From assembly GCA_964387485.1 (NCBI GenBank), contig CAYLWV010000008.1:1-36194 (forward strand): a stretch of DNA of 36,194 nucleotides, read 5' to 3'. The first letter of the stretch is position 1, and each line of letters begins with the position of its first letter. Shown here piece after piece: positions 16,310 to 27,191 of the stretch. The DNA comes from Fluviibacter sp964387485. GTDB lineage: Bacteria; Pseudomonadota; Gammaproteobacteria; Burkholderiales; Rhodocyclaceae. Both the position numbers and the translations under genes were made by a program. The notes under the pieces were generated by a model. It was not told the DNA's origin. It worked only from the letters and a program-made list of their open reading frames with translations, and searched no databases.

Positions 16310-17410
16310 ATGTCTGCACCTCATAAACCCGCCGCGCCCCGCAAGATCGCTGGCAAACCTACTCCGGGCAAAGCTGCTGCGCGTCCGCCAGCGCCTCGCG
16401 CCCGAAAGCCTGTGGCAAAACCCGTCGTGCAGCCCGAGCTGCAGGATGAATTCGACAACGATAGTGACGACTTTTACGGTGAAGAAGAGTTTTCCCAGGC
16501 GCCAGCGCGCAAGGCCTCGGCCGATGCCGGTGAGCGCTTGCAGAAGCTGCTCGCCCAATCGGGCCTGGGTGGCCGTCGTGAAATGGAAGAGTGGATTGCC
16601 GCCGGCCGCGTTCAGGTGAACGGGGAGCCTGCGACGCTGGGACAGCGTGTTCTGCCGGGTGATCGCGTTAAGGTCAATGGTCGTCTGGTGAACCTGCATG
16701 GCGCATCGCGTGCGCCGCAGGTGCTGCTGTACCACAAGCCTGAAGGTGAAATCGTGTCGCGTAGCGACCCGGCGGGCAGGCCCAATGTGTTTACCAATCT
16801 GCCGCGCGTGCGCGGTGGCAAGTGGATCGCCGTTGGCCGTCTGGATTTCAACACCAGCGGTCTGCTGCTGTTCACGACCTCGGGTGCGCTGGCCAATGCC
16901 CTGATGCACCCGCGTCATGAAATGATGCGTGAATACGCGGTGCGCGTTCTGGGGCCGATGGATGAAGACGCCAAGGCTCAGCTGAAGAAGGGTGTCGAGC
17001 TGGAAGACGGGCCGGCCGCGCTGAAAAGCATCGAAGATGCGGGTGGTGAGGGTGCCAACCAGTGGTACCGCGTCACCATTACCGAAGGTCGTAACCGGGA
17101 AGTCCGCCGCCTGTTTGAAGCGGTTGGCCGTACCGTCAGCCGCCTCATCCGCGTGCGTTATGGCCCGTTCATTCTGCCGCCGCGCCTCAAGCGTGGCCAC
17201 CATCTGATGGTGGACGAAAAGGATGTGGAAAAACTGGTCAAGTCGCTGGGCGCCGAAGCCGAAGGCCCGTCGCGTCAAGTCGGCCAGAAGGTTCGTTCCG
17301 GCCGTCCGGGTGGCAAACCGGCTGCCCGTGGGCGTGCTCAAGCCCGTTCGCAGGGTCATGGCGCTGCACCAAAACGTAGCGGCACGCGTAGTACGCCTCG
17401 ACCTAAGTAA
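16310..17410 (+). CDS. rluB: 23S rRNA pseudouridine(2605) synthase RluB
   Basis: The 366-aa RsuA-family enzyme isomerises a uridine in 23S rRNA. A basic, Pro/Ala-rich N-terminal extension (1-68) precedes an S4 RNA-binding domain (about 75-130). The catalytic aspartate is D179 in GRLDFNTSGLL. Further motifs are MMREYAVRVLG and EGRNREVRRLFEAVG. A Lys/Arg/Gly-rich tail (about 300-366) probably contacts RNA. The order scpA-scpB-rluB is widely conserved. It is followed by the promoter and leader of the rimP operon; that promoter overlaps the last codons. Confidence 0.93.
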   Translation: MSAPHKPAAPRKIAGKPTPGKAAARPPAPRARKPVAKPVVQPELQDEFDNDSDDFYGEEEFSQAPARKASADAGERLQKLLAQSGLGGRREMEEWIAAGRVQVNGEPATLGQRVLPGDRVKVNGRLVNLHGASRAPQVLLYHKPEGEIVSRSDPAGRPNVFTNLPRVRGGKWIAVGRLDFNTSGLLLFTTSGALANALMHPRHEMMREYAVRVLGPMDEDAKAQLKKGVELEDGPAALKSIEDAGGEGANQWYRVTITEGRNREVRRLFEAVGRTVSRLIRVRYGPFILPPRLKRGHHLMVDEKDVEKLVKSLGAEAEGPSRQVGQKVRSGRPGGKPAARGRAQARSQGHGAAPKRSGTRSTPRPK

Positions 17411-17426
17411 AAAAATCCTTTATAAT
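17398..17426 (+). promoter_or_regulatory. Sigma-70 promoter of the rimP-nusA-infB operon
   Basis: TCGACC (17398-17403, four of six consensus bases) and a perfect TATAAT (17421-17426) are separated by exactly 17 bases. Transcription should start near 17433, leaving an untranslated leader of about 118 bases before rimP. The promoter overlaps the 3' end of rluB. Confidence 0.65.
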
Positions 17427-17447
17427 CACAAAGTTTTAAAAATTCCC

Positions 17448-17489
17448 GTACCGCCGGGTGGCGCGAAATAGCGCGCAGCCGGGCGGTAC
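17448..17489 (+). promoter_or_regulatory. Long hairpin in the rimP leader RNA
   Basis: GTACCGCC (17448-17455) pairs perfectly with GGCGGTAC (17482-17489). An inner GCGCG/CGCGC stem (17461-17465 with 17472-17476) closes a short AT-rich loop. A small GCCA/TGGC hairpin (17491-17502) follows, and then the terminator. The tandem arrangement suggests a folded regulatory leader. Confidence 0.6.
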
Positions 17490-17505
17490 AGCCAATTCTG
17501 GCGTG

Positions 17506-17527
17506 ATGGGCTTTATGCCCATTTTTT
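17506..17527 (+). terminator. Intrinsic terminator inside the rimP leader (candidate attenuator)
   Basis: ATGGGC (17506-17511) and GCCCAT (17517-17522) form a six-pair stem with a five-base loop, followed directly by a T-run (17522-17527). It lies 24 bases before the rimP ATG and about 80 bases after the operon promoter. It could stop rluB read-through or attenuate the operon itself, since the -10 at 17421 is upstream of it. Confidence 0.65.
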
Positions 17528-17550
17528 ATTTGTGTTTTCCGATTATTCAC

Positions 17551-17988
17551 ATGAGTCTGCAGGAACTGATCGAATCAACCGTCACCGGTCTGGGCTACGA
17601 GCTCGTCATGGTGGAGCTGTCGCCGCGTAGCCGTCTGATCCGGGTGTTTATTGACGCCCCGGAAAAGCCGCGTGGTGTGGACGTGGAAGATTGCGCTACG
17701 GTCAGCAACCAGCTGACCCATCTGTTCCAGGTGGAAAATATCGATTACGACCGTCTGGAGGTTTCGTCTCCTGGTCTTGATCGCCCGCTAGTCAAGCCAG
17801 CCGATTACACACGTTTTGCCGGTTCCCAGGTGCAGGTCAAGCTGCGCATGCCGATCGGCGAACGCCGCCAGTTCAACGGAACGTTGATTGGCATCGAAGG
17901 TGACCAGGTACAACTGGAGCTTGGTGAAAACACCATCACCTTCCCGTTATCCAACATTGACAAGGCTCGCCTTGTTCCGAAATTTTGA
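17551..17988 (+). CDS. rimP: Ribosome maturation factor RimP
   Basis: The 145-aa protein assists late assembly of the 30S subunit. Motifs include LGYELVMVELSPRSRLIRVFIDAPE and DYDRLEVSSPGLDRPL, the family signature, and a C-terminal SH3-like domain ending in KARLVPKF. ATG 17551 gives the normal N-terminus; a longer frame from 17458 would translate the leader hairpins. It is the first gene of the conserved rimP-nusA-infB operon. Confidence 0.96.
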   Translation: MSLQELIESTVTGLGYELVMVELSPRSRLIRVFIDAPEKPRGVDVEDCATVSNQLTHLFQVENIDYDRLEVSSPGLDRPLVKPADYTRFAGSQVQVKLRMPIGERRQFNGTLIGIEGDQVQLELGENTITFPLSNIDKARLVPKF

Positions 17989-18018
17989 TTTGAGCGCTAC
18001 AGAGGAAAGGACACCAAG

Positions 18019-19509
18019 ATGACTCGTGAAATTCTATTGCTGGTCGACGCGCTGGCCCGCGAAAAGAACGTCAGCAAGGAAATTGTTTTTGCATCTCTGG
18101 AGCTCGCGCTGGCGCAGGCCACGCGCAAGAAGATGAATCTGGAAGCCGATGTCCGCGTCGTGATCGACCGTGTGACCGGTGAACATGAATCGTTCCGCCG
18201 CTGGGAAGTGGTCGAAGATGCCGATCTCGAAAACGAAGATGCCCAGCTGCCGATCAGCGAAGCCCGTGAACAGCATGCGGATATCGAAGTCGGTGACTTC
18301 ATTGAAGAAGAACTGGAGCCCATCGACTTCGGTCGTATCGGTGCCCAGGCGGCCAAGCAGGTCATCCTGCAGAAGATTCGCGACGCCGAGCGTGAAGCCC
18401 TGCTGCAAAACTTCCTGGAGCGAGGCGAACACCTCGTGACCGGCACCATTAAGCGCATGGAACGTGGCAACGCCATTGTTGAAGTCGGCAAGATCGAAGC
18501 CGTGCTGCCGCGCGATCAGATGATCCAGCGCGAAAACCTGCGTCCGGGCGACCGCGTCAAGGCCTTCCTGTTGCGAGTTGATCGTGCTGCCCGTGGTCCG
18601 CAGATCATTCTGTCGCGTACCGCGCCGGAATTCATCAGCCGCCTGTTTGAACTGGAAGTGCCGGAAATCGAAGACGGCCTGATGGAAATCAAGGCCGCCG
18701 CCCGGGACCCTGGCATGCGCGCCAAAATCGCCGTGCTGAGCAAGGATGCGCGTATCGACCCGATCGGTACCTGCGTCGGTCTGCGCGGTATGCGTGTGAC
18801 CGCTGTTCGTAACGAACTCGGCGGTGAGAATGTCGACATCATCATCTGGTCGGAAGATCCTGCCCAGTTCGTGATCAATGCACTGGCCCCGGCCGAAGTG
18901 ACCTCCATCGTCGTTGACGAAGAGCGTCATGCCATGGATGTGGTCGTTGACGACGACAACCTGGCCATCGCCATTGGCCGTGGTGGTCAGAACGTGCGTC
19001 TGGCCTCCGAACTGACCGGCTGGACCATCAATCTGATGACGCCGGAAGAATCTCAGCGCAAGAACGAAGCCGAGTCGGCCACGACGCGTCTGCTGTTCAT
19101 TGAAAAGCTCGACATCGATGAAGAACTGGCCGATCTGCTGATCAGCGAAGGCTTCTCCACCCTGGAAGAAGTGGCCTACGTGCCGCTCAATGAAATGATG
19201 GAAATCGAAGGTCTAGAAGAAGACCTCATCAACGAACTGCGTACGCGTGCCCGTAACGCTCTGCTGACCGAAGCGATTGCCGCTGAAGAAAAGCTGGAAG
19301 ACGTGGCTGAAGATATGCTGAATCTGCCGGGCATGGAAAAGGCCATCGCCGTCAAGCTGGCTGAAGCCGGTGTCAAGACGCGTGATGATCTGGCTGATCT
19401 GGCGACGGACGAGCTCGTGGAAATGACTGGTCTGACTCAGGCCGCGGCTGTTGCCCTGATTACAGAAGCCCGTGCGCACTGGTTTGCTGATGATGCATCT
19501 GACAAGTGA
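18019..19509 (+). CDS. nusA: Transcription termination/antitermination factor NusA
   Basis: The 496-aa protein binds RNA polymerase and modulates pausing, termination and rRNA antitermination. The N-terminal polymerase-binding domain (1-125) starts MTREILLLVDALAREKNV. An S1 domain (about 135-200), two KH domains (about 200-345, with GRGGQNVRLASELTGW) and two acidic repeats with helix-hairpin-helix character (about 350-490) follow. This is the long gamma/betaproteobacterial form. AGGAAAGGA (18002-18010) is the ribosome-binding site. NusA is known to regulate its own operon in E. coli, which is relevant to the terminator in the rimP leader. Confidence 0.97.
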   Translation: MTREILLLVDALAREKNVSKEIVFASLELALAQATRKKMNLEADVRVVIDRVTGEHESFRRWEVVEDADLENEDAQLPISEAREQHADIEVGDFIEEELEPIDFGRIGAQAAKQVILQKIRDAEREALLQNFLERGEHLVTGTIKRMERGNAIVEVGKIEAVLPRDQMIQRENLRPGDRVKAFLLRVDRAARGPQIILSRTAPEFISRLFELEVPEIEDGLMEIKAAARDPGMRAKIAVLSKDARIDPIGTCVGLRGMRVTAVRNELGGENVDIIIWSEDPAQFVINALAPAEVTSIVVDEERHAMDVVVDDDNLAIAIGRGGQNVRLASELTGWTINLMTPEESQRKNEAESATTRLLFIEKLDIDEELADLLISEGFSTLEEVAYVPLNEMMEIEGLEEDLINELRTRARNALLTEAIAAEEKLEDVAEDMLNLPGMEKAIAVKLAEAGVKTRDDLADLATDELVEMTGLTQAAAVALITEARAHWFADDASDK

Positions 19510-19520
19510 TTGGAGAACTC

Positions 19521-22334
<2,814 letters not shown>

Positions 22335-22336
22335 CG

Positions 22337-22741
22337 ATGAAACGCAGTCCTCAGCGTGGGTTTGCCCGGACGGATCGGGTGGCGGAGCAAATCCGCCGCG
22401 ATCTGTCCGAGCTGATCCGGGCAGAAATTCGTGACCCGCGTGTACAGCAGGTCTCTCTGACCGCCGTGGAAGTCACGCCGGATTACGCCCATGCCAAGGT
22501 GTTTTACACCGCGTTGGTGGCCGAATCCGAACGTGAGGCCCTGGCCAAAGGTCTGAAGCGAGCCTCGGGTTTTCTGCGTCATGAGCTGTCGCGTCAGCTA
22601 TTGTTGCGCACAGTGCCTGAGCTGCACTTCGAGTACGACACCTCGGTTGAGCGCGGCATCAGCCTCTCGTCGCTGATCGATACCGCGGTATCGCGCACGG
22701 CTGAAGATGCGGATAGCACTGAAGACGCTGGTCGAGACTAA
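22337..22741 (+). CDS. rbfA: 30S ribosome-binding factor RbfA
   Basis: The 134-aa single KH-like domain protein acts in 16S rRNA 5'-end maturation and cold adaptation. Motifs are DRVAEQIRRDLSELIRAEIRDPR and the C-terminal VPELHFEYDTSVERG. It starts two bases after infB. The tail after residue 115 is acidic and overlaps the presumed truB start. Confidence 0.95.
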   Translation: MKRSPQRGFARTDRVAEQIRRDLSELIRAEIRDPRVQQVSLTAVEVTPDYAHAKVFYTALVAESEREALAKGLKRASGFLRHELSRQLLLRTVPELHFEYDTSVERGISLSSLIDTAVSRTAEDADSTEDAGRD

Positions 22742-23759
22742 ACCGTTGTTGCAGGACGCGTTGCAAGAGCTGCCCTTGATTCCGCGGCCGTCCCAGTGGC
22801 GCGCCCTAGATGGTGTGGTCCTGCTCGACAAACCTGTGGGTCTGACCTCGAATCAGGCGCTGCAATGGGTGCGCCGTCTGTTCGGCGCCAGCAAAGGCGG
22901 TCATACCGGCACGCTGGATCCGTTTGCCACCGGCGTACTGCCGCTTTGTCTGGGCGAAGCCACCAAGTTTTCTGCCGATCTGCTGAATGCCGATAAGTGC
23001 TATTTGGCGACGCTGTCTTTCGGCACAACCACCGATACCGGGGATCTCACCGGCACGGTGACCCAAACCTGTGAATCCCTGCCAACGCCTGCTGAGCTGG
23101 AAGCCGTGCTGGCATCTTTCGAAGGGGATTCGGAACAGATTCCCCCTATGTATTCCGCGCTTAAGCGCGACGGTCAGCCACTCTACAAACTTGCCCGTGC
23201 CGGTATCGAGGTGGCACGCCAGCCCCGCAAAATTCATTTAAGCGAGCTCGCCTGGAGCAATGTGGTGGTTAACGCCGCAGGGCAGGTGACCACCGCTGAT
23301 CTGTCAGTCCGTTGCAGCAAAGGCACCTATATCCGTACGCTGGCTGAAGATATGGCCCGTGCGGTTGGTAGTCTGGCCCATCTGGTGGCGTTGCGCCGTA
23401 CCTGGGTGGGCGAGGTCCCGGTGGTTGGCTGTAAAACGCTGGTGCAACTTGTAGGCGAAAGCACCGCCATGAACCCCGAGCCATCCACCATTGCAGACAC
23501 ATCGCTGATGCAGGCCGCTTTGCTGCATCCAGCCGATTTTCTGGTGCAGAACCTGATCCGCCTTGATGTAACTGATAAACAGGCCGTCCTTTGCCGTCAC
23601 GGTAACCCGTTCCAGGTGGACGCAGGGCAGACCTTCACCGAAGGTGCCCAGGTACGCTTTTATCTACAGGGGCGCTTTATCGGCGTCGGGCAGGTGGTGG
23701 CCAGCGGAAAAGACCAGAAAATTCAGCCGGTTCGTTTGGTTTCCACTGAAAATTCTTGA
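22707..23759 (+). CDS. truB: tRNA pseudouridine(55) synthase TruB
   Basis: The enzyme makes pseudouridine 55 in the T-loop of tRNAs. DGVVLLDKPVGLTSNQALQ begins the catalytic domain and GGHTGTLDPFATGVLPL contains the catalytic Asp. KCYLATLSFGTTTDTGD and GTYIRTLAEDMA follow, and a PUA-like C-terminal domain completes 350 aa. The start is uncertain. ATG 22707 lies 35 bases inside rbfA without a clear ribosome-binding site and adds about 34 residues before the conserved DGV motif. TTG codons at 22746-22776 could be the real start. Confidence 0.93.
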   Translation: MRIALKTLVETKPLLQDALQELPLIPRPSQWRALDGVVLLDKPVGLTSNQALQWVRRLFGASKGGHTGTLDPFATGVLPLCLGEATKFSADLLNADKCYLATLSFGTTTDTGDLTGTVTQTCESLPTPAELEAVLASFEGDSEQIPPMYSALKRDGQPLYKLARAGIEVARQPRKIHLSELAWSNVVVNAAGQVTTADLSVRCSKGTYIRTLAEDMARAVGSLAHLVALRRTWVGEVPVVGCKTLVQLVGESTAMNPEPSTIADTSLMQAALLHPADFLVQNLIRLDVTDKQAVLCRHGNPFQVDAGQTFTEGAQVRFYLQGRFIGVGQVVASGKDQKIQPVRLVSTENS

Positions 23760-23765
23760 TATACT
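23736..23765 (+). promoter_or_regulatory. Possible promoter of rpsO
   Basis: TTGGTT (23736-23741) and TATACT (23760-23765) are 18 bases apart, over the end of truB. A start near 23772 would give a leader of about 105 bases before rpsO. The -35 match is weak (three of six). Confidence 0.35.
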
Positions 23766-23783
23766 TATAAATTCTTCGCTTGC

Positions 23784-23826
23784 GCCATTTTGGCAAAAGC
23801 GGTTCTGTCCCATCAGGGATCACCTG
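23784..23826 (+). promoter_or_regulatory. Hairpins in the rpsO leader (possible S15 autoregulatory element)
   Basis: GCCA/TGGC (23784-23787 with 23791-23794) forms one small hairpin. Downstream, TCCC/GGGA (23808-23811 with 23816-23819) and CAGG/CCTG (23814-23817 with 23823-23826) overlap and cannot form together. S15 of several bacteria represses its own mRNA through switching or pseudoknot structures. The function here is only inferred. Confidence 0.3.
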
Positions 23827-23878
23827 GATGCTGCTCTCTCAAACTGGGGCGCATTCGTCACTTAAAGGAAAGTTTGAT

Positions 23879-24148
23879 ATGACGCTGAATGCTCAGAACA
23901 AAGCTCAAATCGTGGGCGATTACCAACGTGCTCAAGGCGATACTGGTTCGCCCGAAGTTCAGGTTGCACTGCTGACCGCACGCATCAACGACCTGACCCC
24001 GCACTTCAAAGAACACTCGAAGGATCACCACTCGCGTCGCGGTCTGCTGCGCATGGTGAGCCGTCGCCGTAAGCTGCTGGACTATCTGAAGCGTACCAAT
24101 CTGGATAGCTACCGTGCACTGATCGGTCGTCTGGGCCTGCGTAAGTAA
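23879..24148 (+). CDS. rpsO: 30S ribosomal protein S15
   Basis: The 89-aa protein has the standard length, with the family signature GDTGSPEVQVALLTARINDLTPHFKEH and the rRNA-contacting SRRGLLRMVSRRRKLLDYL. ATG 23879 has AAAGGAAAG upstream; the longer frame from 23780 reads through the leader. A Rho-independent terminator follows directly. The rpsO-pnp order is conserved. Confidence 0.98.
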   Translation: MTLNAQNKAQIVGDYQRAQGDTGSPEVQVALLTARINDLTPHFKEHSKDHHSRRGLLRMVSRRRKLLDYLKRTNLDSYRALIGRLGLRK

Positions 24149-24172
24149 TTACGTGTCCGCTGTTTAAGCATG

Positions 24173-24209
24173 ACGGGCGTTCTCAAACGAGGGCGCCCGT
24201 TTTGTTTTT
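24173..24209 (+). terminator. Intrinsic terminator between rpsO and pnp
   Basis: ACGGGCG (24173-24179) pairs with CGCCCGT (24194-24200) around a 14-base loop, followed by a T-rich tract with one G (24200-24209). It should separate most rpsO transcripts from pnp, as in E. coli, where read-through supplies part of the pnp mRNA. Confidence 0.75.
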
Positions 24210-24220
24210 GTTGTAGTACT

Positions 24221-24280
24221 GTTGTTGTCGTTGTTGATCGAATGTTGATTGATTGTTAATTAAGAGATGTGTTGTTGTCG
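24221..24280 (+). repeat. GTTGTTGTCG direct repeat in the pnp leader
   Basis: The decamer GTTGTTGTCG occurs at 24221-24230 and again at 24271-24280, within a G/T-rich stretch (24205-24280) that has several further GTTG and TTGATTG units. This fills most of the 147-base rpsO-pnp gap. No good promoter was recognised in it. It may be an mRNA leader with few stable structures or a replication-slippage tract. Confidence 0.5.
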
Positions 24281-24295
24281 AGAGGAAGATAAAGC

Positions 24296-26404
24296 ATGAG
24301 CATGTTTGAAATTGCACGCGAAAGTATTCAGTACGGTGCCCACACCCTGACCCTGGAAACCGGCCATGTGGCCCGTCAGGCCAGCGGTTCGGTGATGGTG
24401 TCGTACGACGACACCGTGGTGCTGGTCACCGTGGTTGGTGCCAAGAAAGCCAAACCGGGTCAGGACTTTTTCCCGCTGACCGTGGATTATGTTGAAAAGA
24501 CCTACGCCGCCGGCAAGATCCCCGGTGGTTTTTTCAAGCGCGAAGGTCGCCCGTCGGAAAAGGAAACGCTGACCTCGCGTCTGATCGACCGTCCGCTGCG
24601 TCCGCTGTTCCCGGAAGGCTTCTATAACGAAGTCCAGATCGTTGCCACCGTGATGTCGATCAACCCGGAAGTGGATTCCGACATTCCCGCCCTGATCGGC
24701 GCATCGGCTGCACTGGCCCTGTCGGGTATTCCGTTTAACGGCCCGGTTGGCGCTGCCCGCGTCGGTTACATCGATGGCCAGTACGTCATTAACCCGTCGT
24801 CTTCGCAGATGAAGACCTCGCAAATGGACCTGATCGTGTCGGGTACCGAAGCGGCTGTGCTGATGGTGGAATCCGAAGCCCAGATGCTGCCGGAAGACGT
24901 GATGCTGGGTGGTGTGGTATTCGGTCACGAACAGCAACAGGCCGTGATCCAGATGATCAACCGCCTGGTCGAAGCCGCTGGCAAGCCGGAATGGGATTGG
25001 CAGCCTGCACCGAAGGACGAAGCCCTTATCGACATGGTCAGCACCTACGCCAAGCCGCGTCTGGAAGCTGCCTACAACGAAACCAGCAAGCAGGTTCGTA
25101 GCCAGCACCTGAAGAACATCTACGCTGACACCGAAGCACAATTCTGTGTCGGTGAAACGGCGGCGGATGCCAACACCGTTGGCAACATCCTGTTCGATCT
25201 GGAAGCCGGCATTGTTCGTGGCCGCATTCTGTCGGGCGCACCGCGTATTGATGGTCGCGACACCCGCACCGTCCGTCCGATCGAAATCAGCAACGGCGTT
25301 CTGCCGCGCACCCACGGTTCTGCACTGTTCACCCGTGGCGAAACCCAGGCCCTGGTTGTGGCCACGCTGGGTACCGGCCGTGATGAGCAGACCATCGACG
25401 CGCTGATGGGCGAGTATAAAGATCGCTTCCTGTTCCATTACAACATGCCTCCGTACGCCACCGGCGAATGCGGTCGTATGGGTGGCACCAAGCGTCGCGA
25501 ACTGGGTCACGGCCGTCTGGCCAAGCGTGCCCTGGTGCCGGTGCTGCCGTCGCCGGAAGAGTTCAGCTACACCATGCGTGTGGTCTCGGAAATCACCGAA
25601 TCGAACGGTTCGTCGTCGATGGCTTCGGTCTGTGGCGGTTGCCTGTCGCTGATGGACGCCGGTGTGCCACTGAAGGATCACGTGGCCGGTATCGCCATGG
25701 GCCTGATCAAGGACGGCGGCCGTTTTGCTGTGCTGACCGACATTCTGGGTGACGAAGATCACCTGGGCGACATGGACTTCAAGGTGGCCGGTACTGAAAA
25801 CGGTATTACCGCACTGCAGATGGACATCAAGATCCAGGGCATCACCAAGGAAATCATGCAGGTGGCACTGGCCCAGGCCCGTGAAGCCCGTCTGCATATC
25901 CTCGGCCTGATGAAGGGCGCCATGGGTGAAGCCCGTACGGAAGTTTCGACCTTCGCACCGCGCCTGTACACCATGAAGATCAACCCGGAAAAGATCCGTG
26001 ACGTGATCGGTAAGGGCGGCGCCGTGATTCGTGCGCTGACCGAAGAAACCGGTACCACCATCGACATCCAGGACGACGGTACGATCACTATTGCCTCGAC
26101 CAGTGGTGAAGCCGCTGAGCTGGCAACGGCTCGTATCAAGGCCATTACGGCTGAAGCCGAAGTCGGCGCCATCTACGAAGGCACCGTGCTGAAGCTGCTG
26201 GACTTTGGCGCCATCGTCAACGTGTTGCCGGGTAAAGATGGTCTGCTGCACATCTCGCAAATCGCTAACGAGCGTGTCGAGAAGGTTAGCGACTACCTGC
26301 AGGAAGGCCAGAAGGTTCGCGTTAAGGTGCTGGAAACCGACGACCGCGGCCGCATCAAGCTGTCGATGAAAGCCCTGCTGGACGCCGCACCGCCGGCTGC
26401 CTAA
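24296..26404 (+). CDS. pnp: Polyribonucleotide nucleotidyltransferase (PNPase)
   Basis: The 702-aa 3'-5' phosphorolytic exoribonuclease is part of the RNA degradosome. Two RNase PH domains (about 10-215 and 320-545) flank an alpha-helical linker. Motifs FFKREGRPSEKETLTSRLIDRPLRP, GECGRMGGTKRRELGHGRLA and the active-site region VCGGCLSLMDAG are clear. A KH domain (GKGGAVIRALTEETG) and an S1 domain (GAIYEGTVLKLLDFGAIV) close it. ATG 24296 has GAGGAAG seven bases upstream; a second ATG at 24302 is possible. It ends at a strong bidirectional terminator. Confidence 0.98.
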   Translation: MSMFEIARESIQYGAHTLTLETGHVARQASGSVMVSYDDTVVLVTVVGAKKAKPGQDFFPLTVDYVEKTYAAGKIPGGFFKREGRPSEKETLTSRLIDRPLRPLFPEGFYNEVQIVATVMSINPEVDSDIPALIGASAALALSGIPFNGPVGAARVGYIDGQYVINPSSSQMKTSQMDLIVSGTEAAVLMVESEAQMLPEDVMLGGVVFGHEQQQAVIQMINRLVEAAGKPEWDWQPAPKDEALIDMVSTYAKPRLEAAYNETSKQVRSQHLKNIYADTEAQFCVGETAADANTVGNILFDLEAGIVRGRILSGAPRIDGRDTRTVRPIEISNGVLPRTHGSALFTRGETQALVVATLGTGRDEQTIDALMGEYKDRFLFHYNMPPYATGECGRMGGTKRRELGHGRLAKRALVPVLPSPEEFSYTMRVVSEITESNGSSSMASVCGGCLSLMDAGVPLKDHVAGIAMGLIKDGGRFAVLTDILGDEDHLGDMDFKVAGTENGITALQMDIKIQGITKEIMQVALAQAREARLHILGLMKGAMGEARTEVSTFAPRLYTMKINPEKIRDVIGKGGAVIRALTEETGTTIDIQDDGTITIASTSGEAAELATARIKAITAEAEVGAIYEGTVLKLLDFGAIVNVLPGKDGLLHISQIANERVEKVSDYLQEGQKVRVKVLETDDRGRIKLSMKALLDAAPPAA

Positions 26405-26459
26405 GGCACAAAGGGAAGGGCAGCCGGGTTTGTCCCGGTTGTGCCCAACCTGCAGTCAC

Positions 26460-26491
26460 AAAAAAGGCCAGTCGAACGACTGGCCTTTTTT
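26460..26491. terminator. Bidirectional intrinsic terminator shared by pnp and dksA
   Basis: The 15-base arm 26460-26474 (six A, then GGCCAGTCG) is perfectly complementary to 26477-26491, which ends in six T. Only two bases lie between the arms, so the real loop is about four bases. The A-run and T-run make it work in both directions for the convergent genes. Confidence 0.93.
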
Positions 26492-26510
26492 CTGGGTGCG
26501 ACCTAAGCGC

Positions 26511-26999
26511 TTATTTGGCGACCTGCTTCTCTCGCAGCTCTTCCAGCGTTTTGCAGTCAATGCACAGCGTGGCAGTCGGGCGGGCTTCCAGGCGCTGGAT
26601 GCCGATCTCGATACCGCACTTGTCGCAGAAGCCGTAATCGTCGGCCTTGATGCGATCCAGTGTTTCTTCAATCTTTTTCACCAGCTTGCGCTCGCGATCC
26701 CGGTTGCGCAGTTCCAGAGCCATATCGGTTTCCTGGCTGGCGCGGTCGTTGGGGTCGGCGAATACCGTCTGCTCATCCTGCATCGTGTGCACGGTACGCT
26801 CGATGTCAGCCATCAGATCGTTCTTCAGGCTATCCAGAATATTGGCAAAGTGCGCAAGCTGCTCTTTGCTCATGTATTCCTCACCCTTCTTGGGCACGTA
26901 AGGCTGGAACGTTGACGAACCGTTGTTAACGCTCTTGGCTGTGGTCGGTGCTGGCTTGGTGGCCTTGGCGGCCGGCTTTGCAGTTTTTGAAGTTGCCAT
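26511..26999 (-). CDS. dksA: RNA polymerase-binding transcription factor DksA
   Basis: The 162-aa protein binds the RNA polymerase secondary channel and works with ppGpp in the stringent response. The coiled coil ends in the tip motif DPNDRA (D82, D85, A87), whose two aspartates are needed for activity. The zinc finger has all four cysteines: C125, C128, C146 and C149. ATG 26997-26999 begins MATSKTAKPAAK; the upstream frame to 27074 looks non-coding. A Lys/Ala/Pro-rich N-terminal extension of about 25 residues makes it longer than the 151-aa E. coli protein. It converges on pnp. Confidence 0.97.
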   Translation of the reverse strand: MATSKTAKPAAKATKPAPTTAKSVNNGSSTFQPYVPKKGEEYMSKEQLAHFANILDSLKNDLMADIERTVHTMQDEQTVFADPNDRASQETDMALELRNRDRERKLVKKIEETLDRIKADDYGFCDKCGIEIGIQRLEARPTATLCIDCKTLEELREKQVAK

Positions 27000-27136
27000 G
27001 AGTTCTAGTGAGTGAGCAAAAAAGACAAAAGGTGATTCGGGTATTACGAAAACCCTTAATCCTAACACAGCCACACCCTAAATATATGAAGGTTATTTGT
27101 CATCAACACCTTACGATGCTTCTGGCATTTTGTGGC

Positions 27137-27164
27137 TTGCCATTGTGCAGGGTTGGCCTATGAT
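27137..27164 (+). promoter_or_regulatory. Sigma-70 promoter for the small gene at 27192
   Basis: TTGCCA (27137-27142) and TATGAT (27159-27164) each match five of six consensus bases, with a 16-base spacer. The predicted start near 27171 leaves about 20 bases of leader with AAGGAG at 27179-27184. Confidence 0.55.
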
Positions 27165-27191
27165 GTGCAGCATTCACCAAGGAGCATCATC

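Noticed and set aside
24260..26260. 666-aa open frame on the minus strand opposite pnp
   Set aside because: Its reading is His/Gln/Arg-rich with no recognisable domain, and it mirrors the strong codon bias of pnp on the other strand, which is certain.
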